From Gibbula magus (lineage: Eukaryota; Mollusca; Gastropoda; Trochida; Trochidae), in assembly GCA_936450465.1 (NCBI GenBank), contig OW388297.1, positions 46,886,130 to 46,950,129 of the forward strand: a stretch of 64,000 nucleotides of DNA, written 5' to 3'. Of the stretch, positions 23,686-33,637 are shown in pieces. The stretch's first letter is position 1; each line of letters begins with the position of its first letter. The notes beneath the pieces were generated by a model. The model made no database searches. It had not been told where the DNA came from and saw nothing but the letters and a program-made list of their open reading frames with translations. The translations under genes were made by a program, and so were the position numbers.

Positions 23686-25240
23686 TGTACACATTTTGTA
23701 TTTAATTATAACCCGAGAAAGTATCTATTAATGTTGGTTTTTAGACAGACATGTATTTATAATGTAACAATTGCTTTCTTGCCCATTTTATTAACTTTCT
23801 GCAAGAAAGTTCGGCGCAAATGTTTTATGACGTCATCAACGTTGAAATATTGGAACACGTGCTGACACAATGTTTGCTGGGCAAGGTGCCTATATGAAAT
23901 AAGATAACATATGCTTTCCTTCCTGATAAATACGTTGACATTTAAACAATTATTTCCTGATATAATAAAATAACGGGCAACAAAGTGAACATTTCATAAA
24001 CTAATTATGAGCCAGACAACATTTTCTTCATAAGACAGTAAGATACGATTTTTTAAATTCTGAAGAGATAAATTTTTAAAGAGATTTTCTAACTTAATCG
24101 TGGGATAATAAAAAAACATATCAAAAGAATTAGGATATTTTGTTTCAAGACAAAACGAAAACATGTTAGGCAATTATTTTGTGACAAAAGAAAAAGAACC
24201 TCTGATTGTTGGCTGTCAGACTGTGTATTTACACTAAATAAGATGAACAAATAAAGTTCTTTTATGTGATTCCATTACGAGGAAGTGTCCTTAATTAGAT
24301 TCTACAAATTAGATGTCGTTGGGGACCACACAAACACGGCATTTCATTCCAATAGATAGGATGCAAGTCCTGTGGGATTCTTTCAGTCTGTACACGACTT
24401 CTGAAGCAAGTTTCGCAATATTGGAACTATTGCCGTTTTACGACCCTTCTTATCGCACACTGATCGAAGTTGAGTCAATTATCTTGTTTCTTCTTCAACC
24501 TTAGTCCAGATATTTTTATTGATTTAATTCGACGTAAATTAGATTAGGTTTTTATATCATCCCTTTGCAGTAAGTAGCAATTATGTTTTCTTTTTATTGA
24601 ACATCGGTGATTTAAAGAAAACGAAATTAGAGGCACATATAGCACTTCCTTTGTATTTAAAGAAATCATATAAGAAGTTTTTTATATAGACGTTTTGGTT
24701 TTGGACTGACTTTCGATTGCATCAAATTTGACTCTTATAATTTCAACTGAAAGGTTTGCTCTTTTAAAACTGGATTAAGTGTAATGTCAAAGTAGTTAGT
24801 ATCAACTGATTTGAGTAAATCGGTTAGCACGGCATCTGTCATTTAATACAATGACGTCATTCAGCAAAATGTCAAATTCTTCATATGTTCAAATCATCTT
24901 TCCATATCATAAAAGCTTCATTATACTTCCGCCGCGATCTTTTGTCATAAAAATCTAAATCATAAATCGATAGCTAATTTGATTATTAGGAATACTAAAT
25001 ATGTCAGCAGCATTCTTTTCTTTCAGAATAATAGAAAACTCATGTTCTCCTCGCCCCCTTAAAGTACAAGAATCTGTTCTATTGCATATATTGTGATCCA
25101 AACTATAACAACGTTCACTTTATTAAAGGTACATCCATTGTGTTGTTTGGGGTCACATATGCTAAACGTTATAAATTGTGTTAAGTTATCGAGAAGTGCT
25201 GACTGTTGCCGAAAATTGACATTTTGATCTTGGTCGAAAA
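23686..25240. other. AT-rich non-coding sequence
   Basis: No feature supported. Confidence 0.35.
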
Positions 25241-26576
25241 AAAGCCCCGTTCATGCGCCAAAAATGTGCACTGTATGCAAAAATACACACTATGTAAATA
25301 TACTCAGGTTTGTAAATGCAAATTTTGCTATGCGTTCAGGCGCCATATGTTGATATGTATTTTTATAGGGTAAATTTTCAGTTTCCTTCATTTAAGCACA
25401 AGCCTTGGTCATGTAGACAGTGGTGCACTGCGGAGACAAAGGAGATGTTTCCCCTTTATGATGATGACATATATAGTCATCAGTAATAGCAGGAGTAGGG
25501 ATATCTTTCAGAAACAGTTCTAAGAACCATGTTGTTCAAACTTTCAACAATGAATAATGGATGTCACAATAATCTTTTGACTATATCTATATATAAGCAC
25601 AACTGCCTGGATCCCTGGAAAATCAGACCAATACAAATTAAATGAAACATTGTCTGTTAGACTTCAAATAGCAATAACTATCTACTGGTTTGCAACAGCA
25701 GCTGAGTATAGAAATGTTGCTCATTTCTTTGGTGTTGCCAAATCTACGGCTGTGACATGTGTTCAGGAGTCTGCAATGCTTTGATGGAGAAGATGGCGCC
25801 TGAAGTCATCAAGTTTCCAGAGGGGGATGCACTGCGGGAGGTTCTGATGGATTATTAGCAGATTTGGGGTTTTTCACATTCTGCAGGGTCCATAGATGGG
25901 TCCCACAACCCTATGATTGCACCTTCACAGAATCATTTGGACTATCTTAATCGAAAGAAGTTTTATTCGATTGTGTTGCACATTGTCTGTGATTTTTTAT
26001 TATGGTGGGCTGTAGCTGGGAAGAGCATATTGTGCTCGTATCTTTGCAAACTCTTGGAATGGTAAATAGACGGAATGAAATAAACATATAGGATGTCCTG
26101 ATCCTTGTCTGAAAAACATAATTAAAATGTCTCTCAGTTACTTATTCATAACACAAGTGCTTTGACTGATCCTGAATGAAACTTGTATACAAGTCTATTG
26201 TAGGTTTTGATTTAACAATCCACATAATCATTATGAGATATGTTGAAGTTACATGTAGGTTCCCCTCCCTACTGCCATGGACATGCTCTTGTCATGCGTG
26301 CTAGGGGACATGATGGCTATGCAAGATCCAGTCATGATCATGTTCATCATTCGGTACTCTCTATCTCTCTTTGCTTATGTGTGTAAATCGGTATTTGCGT
26401 TCATGCGCCAAATATGCATACTGTGCAAAATTGCACATGCATATATACACATGCATGCATATATACACATGTATGCGTTCACGCGCCACATTTACATACC
26501 TATGTAAATATACATACATTGTATAAATATGTATTTCTGCACATGTATGTAAACAGTGGCGCACGGAAGGGGCTTT
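25241..26576 (+). mobile_element. Degenerate PIF/Harbinger transposon
   Basis: Left end AAAGCCCCGTTCATGCGCCA and right end TGGCGCACGGAAGGGGCTTT are inverted repeats matching at 17 of 20 positions. A broken HARBI1-like transposase lies between them. A subterminal motif GCGTTCANGCGCCA recurs near 25250, 25334, 26398 and 26476, possibly old transposase-binding sites. No clear three-base target duplication survives. Confidence 0.75.
25595..26076 (+). pseudogene. HARBI1-like transposase, broken
   Basis: Shifted frames read LQIAITIYWFATAAEYRNVA and HFFGVAKSTAVTCVQES (helix-turn-helix region), then EVIKFPEGDALREVLMDY, then SIDGSHNPMIAPSQNHLDYL with the first catalytic Asp codon at 25895-25897, then NRKKFYSIVLHIVCD. 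The motif normally reading VHDARxFxNS appears as HYCARIFANS, so the second catalytic Asp is replaced by Cys. At least one frameshift (near 25780) and two stops (about 25784 and 25857) interrupt it. The family (DDE nucleases that cut and paste Harbinger elements) is clear from the IDGSH and NRKKFYS signatures. Confidence 0.8.
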
Positions 26577-27011
26577 AGTATATTGACGGTATGCTTTTTA
26601 TTTCTGATCGAAAACCGGGCAATATACTGCGTGTGGCGCGCGCCAAAGAGTCAAACGTAATTTTGGAATCTTATTTATAACAGACAAACTGATAAATTTG
26701 AGTTGATCATGTTTAATCGGTCCTATAACTACTGTGCATGTAAATGGGACGTGTAGTTTCGGTTTCTACACATGCATAATAATGTTACTCTATTTTAATG
26801 GGAAACTAGTAATTATGATATATTTGGTGATTCGGGATGAATATGCAAGACAAATGAATTTATTTGCACTGTAAACAGCATAATTTGGTGATACTATTGA
26901 TTTTCAAAGGACAGTAGCATGTGTTTTCGCTCAAATAAGTCGATGAAATGTATTTGAATAATAATGTCACCAATAGTAAAACACCCTTCTCTCTTCGGAA
27001 AATCAAGTTAA
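26577..27011. other. Non-coding sequence
   Basis: Nothing recognised. Confidence 0.35.
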
Positions 27012-28223
27012 AAATAGAGCCATTGGCCCTGTAGCTCATCAGGCTTGAAATAATAAACTAAATTAATTTCAAAATGTTAATTTTCCAGGAGAATTTATCA
27101 CATATATAACACATTTGAACTACTTGAGAAAAAGATGAAAATAATGGTTTTTTTTAGGTTTTGACCTGTGACCCCAAATAGGGTCATAAGGGGTCACCAA
27201 AATCTATACTTTAGAATCCCTTTTGGATAAGGAGTTTGCACACAAGTTTTCAGCTCTCTATACCTTATAGAACTGGAGAAGAAGATGAACATAGCTTTTT
27301 AAGGTTGGGACCCCTGTGACCCCCTCTGGGGTCATGGGGTCACGTAATCCACAATTTAGAATCCTCATTACCCAAGAAGTCTGCACACAGCTCTCTAGTC
27401 CTTTTGGAACTGGAGAAGAAGATGAAAATAGCTTTTTAAGGTTGTGATCCCTGTGACCCCATTTGGGGTCATGGGGTCATGGGGTCATGAAATCTACAAT
27501 TTAGAATCCTCGTTACCCAAGGAGTCTGCACACAACATTTAAGCTCTCTAGACCTATTGGAACTGGAGAAGAAGATGAAAATAGGTTTTAAAGGTTGTAA
27601 ATCCTGTTACCCCATTTGGAGTCATGGGGTCACGACATCTACAATTTAGAATCCTCATTACCCAAGGAGTTTGCACACAACTTTTAATCTCTCCAAACCT
27701 TTTGGAATTGGAAAAGAAGATGAAAATATATTTTTAAGGTTGTGACCCAATTTGGGGTCATGGGGTCACGAAATCTACAATTTAGAATCCCCACTGGCCA
27801 AGGAGTCTGCAAACAACTTTTCAGCTCTCGAGACCTTTTGGAACTGAAGAAAAAGATGAAAATATTTTTTTCAGGTTGTGACCCCTATGACCCCATTTGG
27901 GGTCATGGGGTCACTGAATCTACGATTTAGAATCCCCATTGGCCATAGAGTCTACACACAACATTTTTTTTAGCTCTCTAGACCTTTTGGAACTGGAGAA
28001 GAAGATGAAAATAGGTTTTTAAGGATGTAACCCCTGGGGTCATCTACAATTTAAAATCCCCATTACCCAAGGAGTCTGCATATACAATTTCAGCTCTCTA
28101 AAGTCATTGGTTCTGGAGGAGAAGTCGAAAAAGCGGACGGACGGACGGACGGATGGACGCCGGAAGCCGGAAGCCGGACGCCATGCCATGCCATGCCATA
28201 AGCCCATCGGGCTTTTCAGGCCT
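27012..28223 (+). mobile_element. Unit-built interspersed element, copy 1
   Basis: Starts AAATAGAGCCATTGGCCCTG TAGCTCATCAGG and consists of about eight tandem units of roughly 120-140 bp. Each unit holds GGAACTGGAGAAGAAGATGA, a GGGGTCATGGGGTCA block and TTTAGAATCCNCATTACCCA. It ends in a (GGAC)n run, GCCGGAAGCCGGA, three GCCAT units and a short hairpin AAGCCCATCGGGCTT. A reverse copy with the same two ends but fewer units lies at 38641-39178, so the ends define a mobile family. It encodes no protein. Confidence 0.75.
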
Positions 28224-28400
28224 GATAAAGCCATTGGAATCGTTTTTGTAATTTTTGAATAATGAAATGTGTTCATATTAAAATAGCCACCATGCAAGTT
28301 TTGCTTTATATGCAACACCATTATTACCACTACGGATAATTGGTTTGTCTAATAATACGTTTTACCCTCTAAAGTAAATATAAACCGTGCTACTGCCCCT
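28224..28400 (-). mobile_element. MITE family A, short subfamily, truncated copy (reverse)
   Basis: Reverse complement of the 49889-50243 copy: shares CGTTTTTGT, CACCATTATTACCACTAC and the end CGTGCTACTGCCCCT followed by TTAA at 28401-28404. The other end is missing where it abuts the unit-built element. Confidence 0.75.
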
Positions 28401-28686
28401 TTAAGACAATGTTTGACATTTATCATAAACAAAATCTTTAACTCTTGAAGACTAATAATGGTATGCTTATGACGGAAAGGATTTTTAATTGTTTGTTATT
28501 GAATCCTTCCATTGTCGCACAAACTATGCACATCTGTTCAAGGTAACAGCATCAGGATGTTAATTGTCAAGTAAAACAACATCCTGAGCAATAGGTTTTA
28601 CATGAACATTTGATCGTGAAATTATAACTTAGTGATTACGACAATAGCCTTTCTACAATAGCCTTTCTATTAACTTTCCACTGAAC
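28401..28686. other. Non-coding sequence
   Basis: Nothing recognised. Confidence 0.3.
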
Positions 28687-28922
28687 ATCTAAGATAAGAT
28701 AAGATTTATTGTCCCAAAAGGGAAATTTATTGTGTATAATTAAAGTTTTTACTATCCTGGTAACGATAACGTCACTAGTTAACTCAACTAATTCTAACAA
28801 TTACCAGTTACGATTTGAAGCAGGAGTGCAAATACAAATTTCAACTTCAAAACTTCAAAATTCGAACCCCGGACCTCCGGGTGGGAGTCAGACGCTCTAC
28901 CAGTTGAGCTAAAGGGACATCC
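28687..28922 (-). mobile_element. tRNA-derived SINE with LINE-type 3' tail
   Basis: Minus strand: head GTCCCTTTAGCTCAACTGGT with a full A box (TAGCTCAACTGG), anticodon-arm-like GACTCCCACCC, then B box GGGGTTCGAA; an AT-rich body; and a 3' end TTTCCCTTTTGGGACAATAA followed by short ATCTT-type repeats. That tail resembles 3' ends of L2/Rex-type LINEs, whose machinery would mobilise it. AACTTCAAAA also occurs both near 28849 and at 29031, so an alternative element boundary at 28853-29028 is possible. The cloverleaf is incomplete, so this is not a functional tRNA. Confidence 0.7.
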
Positions 28923-29669
28923 CAATAGTCCAAGCTAGTAGGAACGCTATTGACCTCACCCTGCCACACACACACCCTCCACGAAGTGACTCGTCCTCGA
29001 GTCAACAATTCGGGGGATTCGCCTATGAAGAACTTCAAAACTTATACATTACCTATATATAAGGATTTACGGGAAAGTACTTAAAGGTGCAGTGACCTTA
29101 AGAAATAGTCCCCGCTCGACGTTTGGCGCCAAATGTAGCAGGAATGTACAAGTGCAAAATGTTACTTTTGTTGGTGGTTAAAACATTTATCAGTTTTGAC
29201 TAGTAAGGAATGCTTTAAACTTGTTCCTGTAATCCGTTACTGACCGAGATAAAATCTCGTACGACCAACAAATCATCAAACAGGAAGAACAAATGCAAAG
29301 TTTGAGACGAACTATATCGTCATCGCTTTGATCGTATTCTTTAAAAGAAACTGAGCAACTATACACCATTATGTCATTGCAGTTGGAAATGAAATTCAAA
29401 AGGTTATAGTCTTTAAAATAGTGTCATATCGAGATGATAGATGATTTTTTCCACCACCAAATTAAGCCCTATGTTTAATTTTAATGACATCTATTATGCA
29501 CAATTGGTGGCAGGAGGCCACTGCCACAGGAACATGATCAAACGAGCCAATGGCTGTTCCATTTAACACGTGGCGATCGACATAGATACTCTGCTCTTTG
29601 ATTTAAAGTTCCGTTACTTAAATAGAGCCGGCGTGTTCACATTTAAAAGTATCATAGGTCATGCTAACA
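28923..29669. other. Non-coding sequence
   Basis: May include part of a SINE up to about 29028 (GTGTGTGTG tract and CTCGAGGACGAG on the minus strand). Otherwise nothing recognised. Confidence 0.35.
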
Positions 29670-29721
29670 TCTCGCGAGAAGGCAACGATATCTCGCGAGA
29701 AGGCAACGATATCTCGCGAGA
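29670..29721. promoter_or_regulatory. Three TCTCGCGAGA palindromes at 21-bp spacing
   Basis: The 10-bp palindrome TCTCGCGAGA occurs exactly at 29670, 29691 and 29712, separated by AGGCAACGA. In vertebrates this motif is a strong element of CpG-rich promoters bound by BANP. The exact 21-bp period places all three on the same DNA face. It could equally be a simple 21-bp tandem repeat; no adjacent gene was identified. Confidence 0.5.
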
Positions 29722-30319
29722 GACGTTCCCGTTTTCTTTGTCTTCACTGTGTTGTCGGACGCCCCCAATTAATCAGCCGGGACTTTTCATTGACACATAG
29801 TGAGTTTTCTTCTCCTGGCATCTAGCATTCCGTCAGTCACACGGAATTGGGGTCATTTCCTCTGACCATTTCCACTCAAGCCTCTTCCGTTAAGTGGTTA
29901 GCACCTCTTGACCAGTCATGACCTCACGCGAGGGGTGTATGTGATAGTCTGGGAAAGCACGATGCAGATGAAATCAACATTTTCCTGCGACTAGACAATT
30001 ACATTATAAGTTTACGTATTGCTTTAGTCTACGCAGTTATCATATAAACGATCACGTATACAATAAGTACGTGTGATATACCCTGGTCGATGCCTGCTAG
30101 TTCACATAACTCTTTTGTATTTATTGGCTGATTCGCCTGACTGAATTGGTTAGTCTGTCGAATGACCTCTGGACACAATCTACGCTCTTGCTTCTCACTA
30201 AATTGTTTTATTCTTAAGGTGGGGTGATCTGAGTTTTAACGCCGTTAAAGTTTTCACTTAAATCACGGCTGCTTGTATTATGGCAAGGAGAAAGCCCGCA
30301 AAGCCACGTTGCTGTGCAT
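29722..30319. other. Non-coding sequence
   Basis: No ORF of note on either strand. If 29670-29721 is a promoter its transcript is not recognisable here. Confidence 0.3.
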
Positions 30320-30535
30320 TGTGGTGAAACCTGCGAGCATGTGGTGAAACCTGCGAGCATCAGCTGAAACTAGCGTACCATTGGTGGTACTACGCTGAAA
30401 TTCAGTGTAGCATTGCACACAAACTTTACTGCGTATAGAACAGTTCTCTACTGCAGACAAAGTTGCCGACCTCCTGGCGGGATTCAAAACTCTTGATACA
30501 ACACTGGACGTGTTAACCACTGCGCTATCCCGCCC
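30320..30535 (-). mobile_element. tRNA-derived SINE
   Basis: Minus strand: GGGCGGGATAGCGCAGTGGT gives an A box (TAGCGCAGTGG), then CACGTCCAGTGTTG and the B-box-like TTTTGAATCCCGCC. A central part with CTGCAGTAGAGAACTGTT follows. The 3' side contains two tandem copies of GTGGTGAAACCTGCGAGCAT (30320-30360). Confidence 0.7.
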
Positions 30536-31097
30536 ACATATTCTTATATAACTGTCATCAAAATTGCTCAGTTTCACATCAATACTGAAATATCTTTATA
30601 AACAAACACAGAAATCTGTATTGACGTAATGATTTCAAATATTAAAACACCTACGGGTGCCACTCAATGTGGTGACTTGTTATTGCATAACTTAGGACAC
30701 AATAGGACATTTTGTTCTTTAAGATTACATCAAATTAAGCTTTAGATGTATTTGTTAATTTTTTTATTTTAAAAACAATACTAAGATAGACGCGACGACC
30801 TGTACATGTAGGAAGGTTTTACAACCGAAACAAGGGAGATAACTAACAGTTTTATGTTGTTACTAAGAATACAAAATTAAAGATACACGTATACATTGTA
30901 CCAATCACATTCAAATCAGATCGGAACGCAACACCGGTACCTCTGGGCTACAACACAGCGAGGAACAAGTGTAATGAGAATGATGTTGTTTTAATGTTTT
31001 TGATTTAACATATTTATTTATTTTAGGTCTTAAAACATTGCTATCGATGTTTGTTGCTATAAATTTAAATTCTGAAATTGCGAGTCGAGACATATAG
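30536..31097. other. AT-rich non-coding sequence
   Basis: Nothing recognised. Confidence 0.35.
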
Positions 31098-31233
31098 AAT
31101 ACTAAACGATGTCCCATTTGGTAACAAGTTTATGAAACGAGTGAACGGTTTGGTATTTAAAAAAACGAGTTAAAAACCGATGCCATTCACGAGTTTCATG
31201 AACATGTTATCAAACAGGACCGAGTTTAGTATT
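31098..31233. mobile_element. Foldback element B, copy 2
   Basis: Arms AATACTAAACGATGTCCC and GGACCGAGTTTAGTATT enclose TTATGAAACGAGTG and CACGAGTTTCATGAA. The order of motifs matches the copy at 17229-17370, showing a dispersed family rather than a chance palindrome. Confidence 0.75.
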
Positions 31234-31934
31234 TTATTTATTACTCAAGGATGTAAATAGCACTGAATTGCAAGAAAATCGTTGCAAATAGGTCACTCGC
31301 TATTGCAGTCGCGCGGTTAACATTGTGACGTCGACCAAAATCGACAATGACGTCACGCGCCGATTATGACGTTACGGCAGCACGCGGTGGTATCACACAT
31401 GTGTGTAACCAAATCATTATCTAATGAGTGATCTCACCAAGGTTGAGTAATAAAATGTCACATTCCATGAAAGGTAAAGTTTAAGTACAACCTTGCAAAT
31501 CCGTCGACATGGTTTCGTATACTTTGTATATTGATCAATCAGAATTCGAAAACAATCTCTAAAGGATAATGATATAATATAATTATTGGTTACTTTGTAG
31601 AAATAATGTTAGACGTATCATTGAACTTTCAAACGAAAAGAGAAGATAATATGTCTTTGATCATGTAATTCATTTATATATACATGCAATATCAGTAATG
31701 ACATATTTTTATCCGGGCATGAAACACACACCTCAAAGATTAGGCATCAAAGTAAGGTCAAATTGAAAATAATGGCCCGGCAAAGGTTAACTTGGACTTG
31801 GGATAGCTTCTGTGATCTTTTATGCAGTGGTTTCCCAACATGTACAGCCTTTTCCCTGAAGAAAACCTCTGGCTATGTTGCTCACAGGTCATACTTGCTT
31901 TGATGTTCAGAACATGGCTGTTTTTTAATTTATT
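31234..31934. other. Non-coding sequence
   Basis: Nothing recognised; contains two TGACGTC-like boxes near 31325-31350. Confidence 0.3.
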
Positions 31935-31954
31935 AAAAAAAAAGGGGGGGGGGG

Positions 31955-31986
<32 letters not shown>
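31935..31986. repeat. Poly-A/poly-G tract
   Basis: Nine A followed by 43 bases that are all G except one C at 31955. Such a run is rare in animal genomes and is hard to sequence, so its length may be inaccurate. Confidence 0.9.
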
Positions 31987-31987
<1 letters not shown>

Positions 31988-33096
31988 TGGGGATCCGATC
32001 ATGTATCTTACCCCCGAAGAAAACCACTGTGTAAATCTGAACGTGATGATTTATGTCCACATTTTGAATATTACAAATACCTCTACCGAACCAACTTATA
32101 TTATGATGTCAAATATAAATAAATGATATAAAGTAATTGGTTTCAGAGCACTCATGTCAGAAAAGGGATACATATTGTAGTTATTTCGCTTCCCAGTTTT
32201 CCGGGTAAATCGTGTTGATAAAACAATATGAAAACTCTGTTCCCGTAGCAATCTCTATAAACAAACAGCCATCATGACGAGAGGAGGGAGTACTAGTGCT
32301 TCACCAAGTATACTGTACTCCTGAAAGAGGGAAGAACTAACATTTACGTTTACCATCGAGCTTTTCACTTCCTTCTTACAAAGGCTTATGTAAATACACG
32401 GTAAGTTCAAATGAAATCTTAATCTTTATTATTTAATTCTCTCCCCGTGTTTCTAATGAGGAAAGTAACATTTAAACACTAAACAAATCCTTTGATCTGG
32501 ACGATAAATAGGACGTACATTCATCAATAAAGTGAGAGTATTTCCTACTCTGCAGAATCAACAAACACAACATCCCACATTAAACAACAATTCATTGGTT
32601 ACAGCTTGTGATGTATCTTACTCGTAAACTGTAATATTCTAACAAAATAACAAAACACAAATGACAAAGAAAGTTCTTATATGAAACATTAGTTACGTAC
32701 TGCTCAGTAATTCTAAAAGTGGATGTTTTTGTGCCTTGAATATAATCTAGAAACAAAAAGACGACATTTCGTGTATTTTATAGATCGTTACTCAAGTACT
32801 ATGACGGCAAAAGCGATAAAATAGTAATTCTACTTTCTTGTTGAATAAATAATATTGAGTCGAAGTAATAAATGATGAAAAGAACACCTACTTACCTAAA
32901 ATAAAAAGCAAACACTGTACATAAATTACTACATGTAAGTTTGAGGAATACATAAAAGATGAAAACTGAAAGTCCACAGTTAACTTTTATATCATTAACG
33001 CCATCTCAAAAAGCATAATAGGATATCAAGTACCTCTGTCTTCTTTCACAAAGCACTAAGAAGATCATAAGTCACGAAGGTAACCTTTGTGATATG
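31987..33096. other. AT-rich non-coding sequence
   Basis: Nothing recognised. Confidence 0.35.
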
Positions 33097-33100
33097 TTAA

Positions 33101-33633
33101 AGGTATAGTAGCACGTTTTTGTATATTTTGTTTTCTCAAATCTGCTATTTATTATTAAAATTTATACAATATATGGTTATAGTAGACGTAAAAACATCTC
33201 ATTACACCACCCGATAAGCCGTATCCATATAAAACCGTTATCTCTATTGAAAGAAAATGAAGCGACGTATAACACGACAGTGGTGTGGAACTCTAAAGTG
33301 TGAGAGGTAGAATTGTAGGTCTCATGCGAATTTGAGAGTTCGGACAGCAAGATGGTTGACCATTATATTATGGTATCATATTTAAAACTCTACTTGGAGT
33401 ATTTAGGTATCGCTACATCAGTCATTTGAACTACCTTCGAGCGGCCATTTTAATGTGAACACCTTAATATAACCGCTTGAAGGGAAATGGACTCGCATGG
33501 CTTAAGCGAACAATATACATTCGTTTTTTAACTCTTTTTATTGATTCGCGAATATTATTTAGCCATTTGTGACACTTATCTACCTTTTCGTGAGCTCACT
33601 TTATTTCAGTCAGAAAAACGTGCTACAGCGCCT
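33101..33633 (+). mobile_element. MITE, family A, copy 3 (best preserved)
   Basis: Starts AGGTATAGTAGCACGTTTTT and ends AAAAACGTGCTACAGCGCCT, TIRs with a few mismatches. TTAA flanks both sides (33097-33100 and 33634-33637). It is 533 bp with no coding capacity. TTAA duplication plus ends of form RRG fits what is known of the Kolobok superfamily better than piggyBac (CCY ends); this is an inference. Confidence 0.85.
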
Positions 33634-33637
33634 TTAA

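Noticed and set aside
28847..29038. Functional tRNA gene on the minus strand
   Set aside because: A and B boxes are good but the acceptor stem does not close and the sequence continues into SINE body and tail.
31758..32060. Proline-rich or glycine-rich ORFs
   Set aside because: Translation of the poly-G tract.
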